Assembly (NCBI RefSeq): GCF_030388665.1
Contig: NZ_CP128846.1
Span: forward strand, 2,830,001 to 2,894,000
Reading direction: 5' to 3'
DNA length: 64,000 nt
Origin: Streptomyces flavofungini
Lineage (GTDB): Bacteria; Actinomycetota; Actinomycetes; Streptomycetales; Streptomycetaceae
Of this stretch, positions 19,821 through 27,460 are shown in pieces. Position numbers and translations under genes: made by a program. Position 1 is the first letter of the stretch. The number at the start of each line of letters is the position of its first letter. Below the pieces are notes generated by a model, which worked only from the letters and a program-made list of their open reading frames with translations, had not been told where the DNA came from and made no database searches.

Positions 19821-19921
19821 GGTGGACACGCTAGGCAGCGTCCGCGAGACGTTCCATGCTCGCTGATCTCGGTTTTCTGTCCGTTCGTCGCGCTGCTCGG
19901 TGTGCGCGCTACGGTTCGGAC

Positions 19922-20857
19922 ATGGACGTACTCAGTGACGCGGTCGCCGCCATGCGGCTCGGGCGGCCGCACTCCGCGATCTGGGACAAGTACGCGCCGT
20001 GGGGCGCGCGGTTCGGGGAGTCCAGCGGGGCCGGGTTCCATGTGCTGCTGCGGGGGTCGGCCTGGCTGGTGCCGGGGCGGGAGGGCACGGAGCCGATCGC
20101 GCTGGCGCCGGGGGACATCACGTTCGTCGCGCACGGCAGCGGGCACGCCCTGATGAGCGAGCCCGGCGCGCCGCTGGACCGGTTCGAGCTGGAGTCGGAC
20201 GGGTCCTGGCCGAGGCCGCCCGCGCGGTCGGTGGACGGGGAGTCGGGCGAGCCGCCCGCCGCGGTGCTCCTCTGCGGCGCGTACCGCCTGGACCGCGCCC
20301 GCGCCCACCCGCTCCTGTCCGAGCTGCCCGAGGTGGTCCACCTGCCCGCCCGCGTCGGCGCCCACGGCTCGCTGCGCGGGGTCGTGGAGCTGCTCGGCGC
20401 CGAGCTCGACGACCCGAAGCCGGGCTCGGACACCATCGTTTCGGCGTTGCTCGACACGATGCTGGTGTACATCCTGCGGGCCTGGTGGCTGGGCGAGCGG
20501 CACGGCACCGGGCATCCGACGGGCTGGGCGGCGGCGCTCGCCGACCCGGCGGTGGCGGCGGCGCTGCGGGCCGTGCACTCCGATCCCGGGCACCCGTGGA
20601 CGGTGGCGGAGCTGGGCGCGCTCGGCGGGCTCTCGCGGGCGCCGTTCGCCCGGCGGTTCGCGGCGACGGTGGGCTCGCCGCCGCTCGCGTACCTGACGTG
20701 GTGGCGGATGACGACGGCCGGCCGCCTCCTGCGCCACGAGGACACGCCCCTGCGGGTGATCGCGGAACGCTGCGGCTACGCCTCGGAGTTCGCGTTCGCC
20801 AAGGCGTTCAAGCGGCAGTTCGGGGTGGCACCGGGGCGGTACCGCAAGGCCGCGTAG
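19922..20857 (+). CDS. AraC-family transcriptional regulator with cupin-type sensor domain
   Basis: 311 aa. Residues 1-200 form a cupin-like ligand-binding domain (for example GFHVLLRGSAWLVPG and LAPGDITFVAHGSGHAL). The C-terminal ~100 residues contain two helix-turn-helix motifs typical of AraC proteins (VAELGALGGLSRAPFARRF and VIAERCGYASEFAFAKAFKR) and end FGVAPGRYRKAA. The start is ATG 19922. Divergent placement against the oxidoreductase gene suggests it controls that gene in response to a small molecule, possibly an aldehyde or quinone; the ligand is unknown. Confidence 0.85.
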   Translation: MDVLSDAVAAMRLGRPHSAIWDKYAPWGARFGESSGAGFHVLLRGSAWLVPGREGTEPIALAPGDITFVAHGSGHALMSEPGAPLDRFELESDGSWPRPPARSVDGESGEPPAAVLLCGAYRLDRARAHPLLSELPEVVHLPARVGAHGSLRGVVELLGAELDDPKPGSDTIVSALLDTMLVYILRAWWLGERHGTGHPTGWAAALADPAVAAALRAVHSDPGHPWTVAELGALGGLSRAPFARRFAATVGSPPLAYLTWWRMTTAGRLLRHEDTPLRVIAERCGYASEFAFAKAFKRQFGVAPGRYRKAA

Positions 20858-20875
20858 CCGGCGAGCGCCGGTCGT

Positions 20876-21706
20876 TCACGGGGCGACGGGCAGCTGCCGC
20901 TTGTGGTCGGTGAGGCGGTAGCGGCGGACGATGCTGTCGAAGGCGCGCGCGTCCCCCGGCTTGCCTTCGAGGAAGTCGTCGATGTCGTCGTAGGTGACGC
21001 CGAGGGCGTCCTCGTCGGCCTTGCCCGGGTCGAGGGTCTCCAGGTCGGCCGTGGGGGTCTTCCACACCAGCTCGGCGGGGGCGCCGAGGGCGTCCGCGAC
21101 GGCGCGCACCCGGCGCTTGGTGAGGCCGGTGAGCGGGACCAGGTCGGCGGCGCCGTCGCCGAACTTGGTGAAGAAGCCGGAGACCGCCTCGGCGGCGTGG
21201 TCGGTGCCGACGACCAGGCCGTCGTGCGCGCCCGCGACCGCGTACTGGGCGATCATGCGCTGCCGGGCCTTGATGTTGCCGTGCACGAAGTCCTGGTGGT
21301 GGGCGTCGCGGAAGCGCACGCCGGCGGCCAGCGAGGCGTCGAGGGCGGCGTCGCTCGCGGGCTTGATGTCCACGGTCAGGACCTCGTCGGCCTGGATGAA
21401 GGAGAGCGCGAGCTGGGCGTCGTGCTCGTCGGCCTGGACGCCGTAGGGCAGTCGCATGGCGTGGAAGCGGGCCTCGTGCCCGGCGGCGCGGGCCCGCTCG
21501 ACGGCGAGCTGGCAGAGCCGTCCGGTGGTGGTGGAGTCGACGCCGCCGCTGATGCCGAGCACGAGGGAGCGCAGGCCCGTGGCGGTGAGGCGCTCGGCGA
21601 GGAACGCCACCCGGCGCTCGATCTCGCGCTCGGCCTCGAAGACCTCGGCCACCTGGAGTTCCCGGGCGATCTCCTGCTGCAGGGCGATGGCCGCCGACTC
21701 GCTCAC
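20876..21706 (-). CDS. nadE: Ammonia-dependent NAD+ synthetase
   Basis: 276 aa, matching the ~275 aa bacterial NH3-dependent enzyme. It converts nicotinic acid adenine dinucleotide to NAD+ using ATP and ammonia. The ATP-pyrophosphatase loop is [11 protein letters not shown] near residue 55, and [23 protein letters not shown] near residue 170 is the family's second signature. There is no N-terminal glutaminase domain. I chose GTG 21706, which is preceded by GAGGAG at 6 nt; an in-frame GTG at 21730 overlaps that site. It converges with the AraC gene. Confidence 0.95.
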   Translation of the reverse strand: MSESAAIALQQEIARELQVAEVFEAEREIERRVAFLAERLTATGLRSLVLGISGGVDSTTTGRLCQLAVERARAAGHEARFHAMRLPYGVQADEHDAQLALSFIQADEVLTVDIKPASDAALDASLAAGVRFRDAHHQDFVHGNIKARQRMIAQYAVAGAHDGLVVGTDHAAEAVSGFFTKFGDGAADLVPLTGLTKRRVRAVADALGAPAELVWKTPTADLETLDPGKADEDALGVTYDDIDDFLEGKPGDARAFDSIVRRYRLTDHKRQLPVAP

Positions 21707-21755
21707 GTCTGGCTCCTCGTTCCGGTTCACGATGTGCCGTCCACCCTACCGAGCC

Positions 21756-22727
21756 CTACCGAGGGGTCTTCCCCGGCAGCACGGACGTCACGTAGGCGGC
21801 GGCTTCGGCGAGCAGGGCCTGGTCGTACGGCGCGTCCTTCGCCGCCTTGCTCGTCATGATCGCGAGGAGGACGGGCGGCGCGGACCGCGGGGGCCAGAGG
21901 ACGGCGATGTCGTTGAGGGTGCCGTAGTCGCCGGTGCCGGTCTTGTCGGCGATGGTCCAGCCGCGCGGCAGGCCCGCCTTGATCCGCTCGGCGCCGGTGG
22001 CGTTGCGCTGGAGGAGGTCGAGGAGGAAGGCGCGCTTCCGGCCCGCGAGCGCGTCGCCGAGGACGATCTTCCGGTACGTGCCGCCGAAGGCGCGGGGCGA
22101 GCTGGTGTCGCGGGGGTCGCCCGGGGTGGCCTGGGTGATCGCCGGTTCGACGCGGTCCATGCGCGTGACCTTGTCGCCGAGGCCGCGGGCGTAGGCGGTC
22201 AGGCGGTCGGGGCCGCCGAGGTCGCGGAGCAGCAGGTTGCCCGCGGTGCCGTCGCTGAAGCGGATGGCGGCGTCGCACAGCTGCCGGATCGTCATGCCGG
22301 TGTCGACGTGGCGCGCGGTGACCGGTGCGTGCTTCATGAGGTCGGCTCTGCTGTACGTGACGCGCTTGTCGAGGTGGGACAGCGGGTTGCCGTCGAGGAC
22401 GGCGGCAGCGGCGAGGGCCTTGAAGGCCGAGCAGAACGCGAAGCGCTCGTCCGCGCGGTGGGCGAGGGTGGTGCCGGTGGCGGTGTCGAGGGCGTAGACG
22501 CCGAGGCGGGCGTCGAACTCCCGCTCCAGGTCGGCGAATCGGCGGCGGTGACGGCGGGCGTCCGGCGCGGAGGCGGAGGCGGACGGGGAATCGGCCGGGG
22601 CCGAGGCCGTGCCGCGGGGGCGGGTGACCGGGTCGTCGTCCTTGGTGCAGGCGGCCAGCGGGGCCAGCGCCGCCGCCCCCAGGAGTCCGCGGCGCGTCAG
22701 GGCCGAGCGCGGCGACGTCATGGCCAT
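21756..22727 (-). CDS. Class A beta-lactamase lipoprotein
   Basis: 323 aa. It carries a Tat-like N-terminus (LTRRGLLGAAALAPLAAC) with a lipobox cysteine, a Ser/Ala/Pro linker, then a class A beta-lactamase fold. The nucleophile is S100 with K103 (CSAFKAL), followed by SDG in FSDGTAGNLLL (SDN position), the omega-loop glutamate in RVEPAITQATPGD, and KTG in ADKTGTGDYG. The residue at the usual Asn170 position is Thr, and SDN is SDG; both occur in streptomycete enzymes as far as I recall. It should give beta-lactam hydrolysis at the outer membrane face. Confidence 0.9.
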   Translation of the reverse strand: MAMTSPRSALTRRGLLGAAALAPLAACTKDDDPVTRPRGTASAPADSPSASASAPDARRHRRRFADLEREFDARLGVYALDTATGTTLAHRADERFAFCSAFKALAAAAVLDGNPLSHLDKRVTYSRADLMKHAPVTARHVDTGMTIRQLCDAAIRFSDGTAGNLLLRDLGGPDRLTAYARGLGDKVTRMDRVEPAITQATPGDPRDTSSPRAFGGTYRKIVLGDALAGRKRAFLLDLLQRNATGAERIKAGLPRGWTIADKTGTGDYGTLNDIAVLWPPRSAPPVLLAIMTSKAAKDAPYDQALLAEAAAYVTSVLPGKTPR

Positions 22728-22847
22728 CCCCCGTCAGGCTCTGCGAACACAACGAGCTGAGGCGAACGATACCTTCGGCCCCGCCCGGCGTCGGCCCCGG
22801 CCGCCCTCGCCGCCGGCCCCCGTCAACTTCCCGGACGTGGCCAGCGG

Positions 22848-22930
22848 CTAGGCGAGCGCCACCCGCTCCGCCACCTCCGGTTCCCCCGCCTCGACCTCCC
22901 GGACCAGCGCCGGTGCCGGGTCGGCGGGGC
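22848..22930 (-). pseudogene. Possible C-terminal coding remnant
   Basis: On the minus strand, 27 codons ending in TAG read ARPADPAPALVREVEAGEPE then VAERVALA. Third positions are almost all G/C and residue use is coding-like, but no start or longer homologous frame is visible upstream. It could be the decayed tail of a lost gene; chance is not excluded. Confidence 0.25.
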
Positions 22931-22994
22931 GAGCGGGGCGGGGGCGGCCGACGGGACGGGACAGCCCGGCCTGGACACGGTCCTGGTGACCAGC

Positions 22995-23032
22995 GAAGGG
23001 GCCGCACCCCGGACACCGGGTGCGGCCCCTTC
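22995..23032 (-). terminator. Terminator hairpin after EF-hand gene
   Basis: A perfect 15-bp stem (22995-23009 with 23018-23032) and an 8-nt loop lie 27 nt past the EF-hand gene stop. Confidence 0.8.
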
Positions 23033-23058
23033 CGGGCGCGGGGCGGCCGAGCCACGCG

Positions 23059-23295
23059 CTACTTGTTCAGGCTCGCCCAGAACTCGTCGAAGGACAGCAG
23101 CTTGTCGCCGTTGGTGTCCTTGGACTTGATGATGGCCTCGGCGACCGACTCGGTGACGTTCCAGTCCCCCATCTGCGCCATGGCCTGCTTGTACTCCGCG
23201 GCCGTGATGAATCCGTCGCCGTCCGCGTCGAACCGCTCGAACTGCTTGCGTGCCTCTTCGATGTCCGCCACCGGGTCCGCCCCTTCGTTCTGCAT
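23059..23295 (-). CDS. Small EF-hand calcium-binding protein
   Basis: 78 aa with two EF-hands: loop 1 DADGDGFITAAE (near residue 24) and loop 2 DTNGDKLLSFDE (near residue 60). Both have Asp, Asp/Asn, Asp and Glu at the coordinating positions, so both should bind Ca2+. There is no signal peptide, so it is a cytoplasmic calcium sensor or buffer of the kind found in streptomycetes. It is preceded by GTAAT and stands alone between the beta-lactamase gene and the beta-propeller lipoprotein gene. Confidence 0.88.
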   Translation of the reverse strand: MQNEGADPVADIEEARKQFERFDADGDGFITAAEYKQAMAQMGDWNVTESVAEAIIKSKDTNGDKLLSFDEFWASLNK

Positions 23296-23411
23296 TACTG
23301 ACGGGGGTCAGGGTAACGGCCGGACCGGGCGCCGATCGCAGGGAGTACGCCCTTGGCCAGCGCACAAGGCGGTCCGGACGCCCCGCGTCGGCGTCCGGGT
23401 CGGCGCCCCGG

Positions 23412-24617
23412 TCAGCGGAAGATGCCCGTGTGCCCCAAGGAGTACCGCCCCGGCTGCGGGTAGACCGCGAGGCCGTGCGGGCCGCCGCCGACGGGGATGC
23501 GGGCGAGCTGGACGCCGGTGCGGGTGTCGATGGCGTACACCTCGGAGTCGTAGCGCCCGGAGAGCCACAGGACCTTGCCGTCCGCCGAGACGCCGCCCAT
23601 GTCGGGGCTGCCGCCGTCGGGCAGGTGCCACTTCTTGGTGAGCTTGTTCCTGGTGAAGTCGAAGACGGACACCGAGCCCTCGCCGCGGTTGGAGACGTAC
23701 ATCTCGCGCGAGTCCCTGCTGACGTACAGGCCGTGGCAGCCCTTGCCGGTGGGCAGCAGTTCGGGCTCGGAGAAGGTGTCGCCGTCCAGGACCCACATGC
23801 CGTCGGCCATCATGTCGGCGACGTAGAACTTCTTGCCGTCCGGGGAGACCTTGACGTCCTGCGGCATGGCGCCCTTGAACGGCAGCTTCTGCTGGCCGAC
23901 GACCTTCATCTTCTCGGTGTCGACCTTCAGGAGCTCGCCGGAGAACTCGCAGGACACGATGAAGTAGCGGCCGTCGAGGGAGAAGTCGGCGTGGTTGACG
24001 CCGTAGCAGCTCACCGGTTCGGTCTTGACGCGCTTCATGGTGTGCGGGTCGCGGAAGACCAGCTCGCGGTCCAGGGAGGCCATGACGACGGCGTACTTGC
24101 CGTGGGGCGTGAAGTAGAGGTTGTACGGGTCGTGCACCTCGACGGGCTTGCCCGCCTTGCCGGACTTGGGGTCGATGGGCGTGAGGGTGTGGCCGCGGTT
24201 GTTGTTGACCCAGAGCGTCTTCATGTCCCAGGACGGCACGACGTGCTGCGGCTGGACGCCGACCTTGATCGTGTCGATGACCTCGTACGTCTTGGGGTCG
24301 ATGACGGAGACGGTGTTGGAGTTGGTGTTGGGGACGTAGACGCGCGCGGGGAAGTCCTTGACCACCGGGGAGAGCTTGTTCGGGCGGTCGGCGGCGTAGA
24401 CGTCCTTGGGGTCGAGGACGGGCGGCATGCCGGGCAGGCCCCGGACCGCCTTCGGCTTGGCGGGCTCGGGCACGGCCTCGGTGGCCAGGGCCTTGTTCTG
24501 CCGGTCGGCCTGCTCGGTGCCGCAGCCGGCGAGCGCGGCGGCGACGGCGGCACCGGCGGCGAGCAGTACGGCGGTGCGCCGGGTCAGGGGCAGCGGGGTA
24601 CGGGTACGGGTGGGCAT
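23412..24617 (-). CDS. YncE-type beta-propeller lipoprotein (YVTN repeats)
   Basis: 401 aa. A signal peptide with lipobox (AAALAGCGTE, Cys near residue 32) is followed by seven or so YVTN/NHL-like blades. Repeated motifs include VYVPNTNSNTVSVIDPKTYEV, MYVSNRGEGSVSVFDF and VYAIDTRTGVQLARIPVGG (each within the ~40-residue blade period). It should sit on the outer membrane face; binding partners of such propellers vary. The ATG overlaps the stop of the upstream polysaccharide deacetylase gene (TGATG), so the two are translationally coupled and likely work together on the cell surface. Confidence 0.85.
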   Translation of the reverse strand: MPTRTRTPLPLTRRTAVLLAAGAAVAAALAGCGTEQADRQNKALATEAVPEPAKPKAVRGLPGMPPVLDPKDVYAADRPNKLSPVVKDFPARVYVPNTNSNTVSVIDPKTYEVIDTIKVGVQPQHVVPSWDMKTLWVNNNRGHTLTPIDPKSGKAGKPVEVHDPYNLYFTPHGKYAVVMASLDRELVFRDPHTMKRVKTEPVSCYGVNHADFSLDGRYFIVSCEFSGELLKVDTEKMKVVGQQKLPFKGAMPQDVKVSPDGKKFYVADMMADGMWVLDGDTFSEPELLPTGKGCHGLYVSRDSREMYVSNRGEGSVSVFDFTRNKLTKKWHLPDGGSPDMGGVSADGKVLWLSGRYDSEVYAIDTRTGVQLARIPVGGGPHGLAVYPQPGRYSLGHTGIFR

Positions 24618-25396
24618 CAGGTCAGCAGCTCCGTGGTCGTGACCGCGCGCAGGCCGCGGCGGTGGAGTTCGTCGAGGACGGCGGGGAGCGCGGCGACCGT
24701 GTCCGCGTACCCGAAGTGCAGGCTCACCACGGAGCCCGCGCGGGCCCCTTCGGCGACGGTGCGGGTGACGGCCGCGGCGCCGGGCGAGGTGAAGTCCAGG
24801 GAGTCGACGTCGTAGGACAGGACGTGCGGGTAGCCGGCGCGGCGCGCGAGGCGGGCGACGAGCGGGCTCGCCCGCTGGGCGCGCGAGGGCCGGAACCAGT
24901 TGCCGATGCCGCCGGTGAGCCGGCGGAGGCGGTCCGCGCAGCCGGTGATCTCCTGGTACGCGGCCCGCTCGGGCAGGGCGTTGACGTCCCGGTGGTTCAG
25001 GGTGTGGTTGCCGAGGTCGTGGCCGCCGTCGAGGATGCGGCGGGCCATGCGGGGGTGGGCGTCGAGCCAGCTGCCGACGGCGAGGACGGTGACGCGGGCG
25101 CCCGCGCGTTCGGCCTCGGCGAGCGCGGCGCGGGCGGTGCGGAGGTCGCCCTGGCCGTGGAAGGTGAGGGCGACCTCGGGGCGGCCGCGGGGGCTGTGGG
25201 CGATCTGGACGGGCAGGCCGGGGAAGCCGCGGGGCCCGGGTGCGGGGCCCGGGGTGGCGGGCGGGCGGGACGGCTCGGGGGTGGGGCGGGGGGACGCGGT
25301 GCGGGCGCAGCCCGTGGCGGTGGCCGCGGCGGCGGCGAGGCCGACGGCCGCCCGCAGGGCGCCGCGGCGGTCGGTGCCGTCCGCGCGCTCAGTCAC
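24617..25396 (-). CDS. Polysaccharide deacetylase family lipoprotein (divergent NodB domain)
   Basis: 259 aa. A lipoprotein signal ends TATGCARTAS, then a Pro-rich linker and a NodB-like domain. Motif 2 (HDLGNHTLNHRDV) keeps the two zinc-type histidines and FRPSRAQR resembles motif 3, but motif 1, normally TFDDG, reads TFHGQGD, so the usual first catalytic aspartate is replaced. Activity may be altered or lost. The start is GTG 25396. The gene overlaps the following beta-propeller gene by TGATG, which implies a joint surface function. Confidence 0.8.
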   Translation of the reverse strand: MTERADGTDRRGALRAAVGLAAAAATATGCARTASPRPTPEPSRPPATPGPAPGPRGFPGLPVQIAHSPRGRPEVALTFHGQGDLRTARAALAEAERAGARVTVLAVGSWLDAHPRMARRILDGGHDLGNHTLNHRDVNALPERAAYQEITGCADRLRRLTGGIGNWFRPSRAQRASPLVARLARRAGYPHVLSYDVDSLDFTSPGAAAVTRTVAEGARAGSVVSLHFGYADTVAALPAVLDELHRRGLRAVTTTELLT

Positions 25397-25813
25397 GCCG
25401 GCCCTTTGGCTCAGTCACGCGGACCATTTAAGGGGGGCTTGCGAAGAAAGCCGTTGATTGACCTGTTTCAGGACGTTTGCGGGTCGGCTGGCCTGGACCA
25501 AGTGAGGGCAGCCAAACCAGGCCCATCGCCCCACACAGGCAGCGTTTAGCCATCGTTTACAAGGTGAGTGCTCTATCTCACCAAGGATTCACTTTTAAAG
25601 TGTCACCATCTGTAATCATATGCCCGGATTAGGACTTTTGGTTCGGTGGCGCCCACCTGTCATAGTCGGGAACGAGCGACTCTCCTTGACCCGAGCTATG
25701 TCGTCTTCGCGGCCGTGGGCACACCCCAATTCGCCCATGGCCCCTCCCGAAGGCCCCCGACAGCGCCGCACCCACGGCCCCCGGGGGCTTTCGCGTACCC
25801 CCGGGCCGCGCGG
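25397..25813. other. 417-bp gap with an AT-rich, palindrome-bearing core
   Basis: Between the ATP-binding protein stop and the deacetylase start, both minus strand. Bases ~25430-25640 are much poorer in G+C than the rest of the window and contain inverted repeats at 25563-25582 and 25590-25602. It should hold the deacetylase promoter. Confidence 0.5.
25563..25602 (-). promoter_or_regulatory. Two adjacent operator-like palindromes upstream of deacetylase operon
   Basis: GGTGAG and CTCACC (25563-25568, 25577-25582) flank 8 nt; then CACTTTTAAAGTG at 25590-25602 is a perfect 6-bp palindrome around one base. They lie ~170-205 nt upstream of the deacetylase GTG in the AT-rich core. Confidence 0.45.
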
Positions 25814-26317
25814 TCAGCGGTCGGTGATCCGCATCTCGAACCAGGTCGTCTTGCCCCGCGGCAACAGGTCCACGCCCCAGCGGTCGGCGAGCTTGTCGAC
25901 GAGGAACAGGCCTCGGCCGCTGACGTCGAGCTCATGGACGGGCATCAGACAGGGCAACCCCCGCGAGGGGTCGCGCACCTCGACCCGGATCCAGCCGCGC
26001 CGCCGCAGCGTGCGCAGACCGAAGACGCGGGCACCGGTGTGCCGCACGGCGTTGCCGACGAGTTCGGACACCAGGAGCACGACGTCCTCGGTGAGCTTGG
26101 GCGTCAGGCCCCAGTGGCGCAGGACGACCACCTGCGCGAGGCGGCGGGCGATGGCCGCGGACTCCGGACGCGAGGGCAGCGGGACCTCGGCCTCGGCCGG
26201 GTTGCCGAACAACTCCAGTGCCTTCAGCGCGTGTTCGTCCTCCACCGCCGGAGACCAGCGCGCCTCGGTCGCGCCCGTGCGCCGCCGCGGCTGTTCGAAA
26301 CCCTCCTGCCCCGCCAT
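25814..26317 (-). CDS. ATP-binding anti-sigma-type regulatory protein (HATPase_c, RsbW-like)
   Basis: 167 aa. The single domain has the GHKL ATPase boxes: N-box ELVGNAVRHTGARVFG near residue 90, G-box SGRGLFLVDKLADRWG near residue 135 and a C-terminal TTWFEMRI strand. Streptomycetes carry many such single-domain proteins acting as anti-sigma or regulatory kinases, usually without a neighbouring sigma gene, as here. The start is ATG 26317 after a GGGGGG run; ATG 26326 is possible. Confidence 0.8.
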   Translation of the reverse strand: MAGQEGFEQPRRRTGATEARWSPAVEDEHALKALELFGNPAEAEVPLPSRPESAAIARRLAQVVVLRHWGLTPKLTEDVVLLVSELVGNAVRHTGARVFGLRTLRRRGWIRVEVRDPSRGLPCLMPVHELDVSGRGLFLVDKLADRWGVDLLPRGKTTWFEMRITDR

Positions 26318-26369
26318 GCCCCCCATCATGGCCGCCCCGTGACCGCATCGGGGCCGTTCCGACGGAATA

Positions 26370-26400
26370 AGCCCCCCGGAAGCTTCCGTTCCGGGGGGCT
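26370..26400 (-). terminator. Hairpin between crotonase and ATP-binding genes
   Basis: A perfect 12-bp stem AGCCCCCCGGAA (26370-26381) with TTCCGGGGGGCT (26389-26400) and 7-nt loop, downstream of the crotonase gene and ahead of the ATP-binding gene. Likely a terminator. Confidence 0.7.
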
Positions 26401-26581
26401 GTTGAGGCATATGCCAAAGGCAGCTCGACCCCCGCCACACCCGCTCTCACCTGCGATGACTTCTTGCTCACAAGTGATCACGGAGCGCCCGCAAGGGCCC
26501 TTCCTTAAGGTTGTCTTAAGCCTGCCATAATCCGCCCCTTCGGGGGACACTTTGGCTGACGGGCCTTCAACTGGCCGGACT

Positions 26582-27352
26582 TCAGCGGAACTTCGCCTTG
26601 CCGGGGCCGTCCTCCACGAAGCTGCGCATGCCCCGCTCGCGGTCCTCGGTGGCGAACAGGCCCGCGAACCACGTGCGTTCGATGGCGAGACCGGTGTCGA
26701 TGTCCGCCTCCAGACCCGCGTCCACGCTCTCCTTGGCGGCCCGCAGTGCGAACGCGGGCCCCTGGGCGAGCTTCGCGGCCCACGCGTGCGCCTGCGCGTA
26801 CACCTCCGCGGCGGGCACGACCCGGTCCACCAGGCCGATGGTCAGCGCCTCGTCGGCCTTGACCATGCGGCCGGTGAAGATGAGGTCCTTGGCCTTGGCC
26901 GGGCCGACGAGCCGCGGCAGCCGCTGGGTGCCGCCCGCGCCCGGGATCAGGCCGAGCAGGATCTCGGGCTGGCCCAGCTTGGCGTCGTCGGCGGCGATGC
27001 GGAAGTCGGCGCACAGCGCCAGTTCGCAGCCGCCGCCGAGGGCGTAGCCGGTGACGGCGGCCACGACCGGCTTGGGGATGCGGGCGATGGCGGTGAAGGA
27101 GTCCTGCAGGGCCCGGGACCGCACGACCATCGCCGCGTGGTCCATGTCCTGCATCTCCTTGATGTCCGCGCCGGCCGCGAAGACCTTCTCGCCGCCGTAG
27201 AGGACGACGGCCCGCACGTCGTCACGGGCGGTCGCCTCCGCCGCGAGGTCCTTCAGCCGGTCCTGGAGCGCGATGTCCAGGGCGTTCATCGGGGGGCGGT
27301 CGAGCCGGATCGTGCCGACGCCCTCGGCGACTTCGAGATGCACAGTTGTCAT
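26582..27352 (-). CDS. Enoyl-CoA hydratase/isomerase (crotonase) family protein
   Basis: 256 aa cytoplasmic crotonase. The oxyanion-hole segments are AAGADIKEM near residue 62 and YALGGGCELALCADFRIA near residue 105, and the second catalytic glutamate lies in GQPEILLGLIPGAGGTQRL. Both catalytic glutamates are kept, so hydration of 2-enoyl-CoA in fatty-acid breakdown is likely. The start is ATG 27352. It stands alone, not next to other beta-oxidation genes, so the pathway step is not certain. Confidence 0.88.
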   Translation of the reverse strand: MTTVHLEVAEGVGTIRLDRPPMNALDIALQDRLKDLAAEATARDDVRAVVLYGGEKVFAAGADIKEMQDMDHAAMVVRSRALQDSFTAIARIPKPVVAAVTGYALGGGCELALCADFRIAADDAKLGQPEILLGLIPGAGGTQRLPRLVGPAKAKDLIFTGRMVKADEALTIGLVDRVVPAAEVYAQAHAWAAKLAQGPAFALRAAKESVDAGLEADIDTGLAIERTWFAGLFATEDRERGMRSFVEDGPGKAKFR

Positions 27353-27398
27353 GCGGGGCACGTTAGCCGTGCCCCGCACGCCGCGGGTGAAAGGGTCG

Positions 27399-27446
27399 GG
27401 TCCCGAAAGTGCGGTTCAGGTCCCGCAAGTGCGGTTCCGGTCCCGG
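27399..27446. repeat. 20-bp tandem repeat, 2.4 copies
   Basis: GGTCCCGAAAGTGCGGTTCA at 27399 is repeated with two changes at 27419 and begins again at 27439. It lies between the crotonase start and the L,D-transpeptidase stop. Confidence 0.6.
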
Positions 27447-27460
27447 AGCTGCCGGAAGGC

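Larger units (their letters stand above)
22728..23058. other. 331-bp gap between beta-lactamase and EF-hand genes
   Basis: It holds the promoter region of the minus-strand beta-lactamase gene, a short coding-like remnant on the minus strand (22848-22930) and the terminator hairpin of the EF-hand gene. Nothing else was recognised. Confidence 0.5.
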
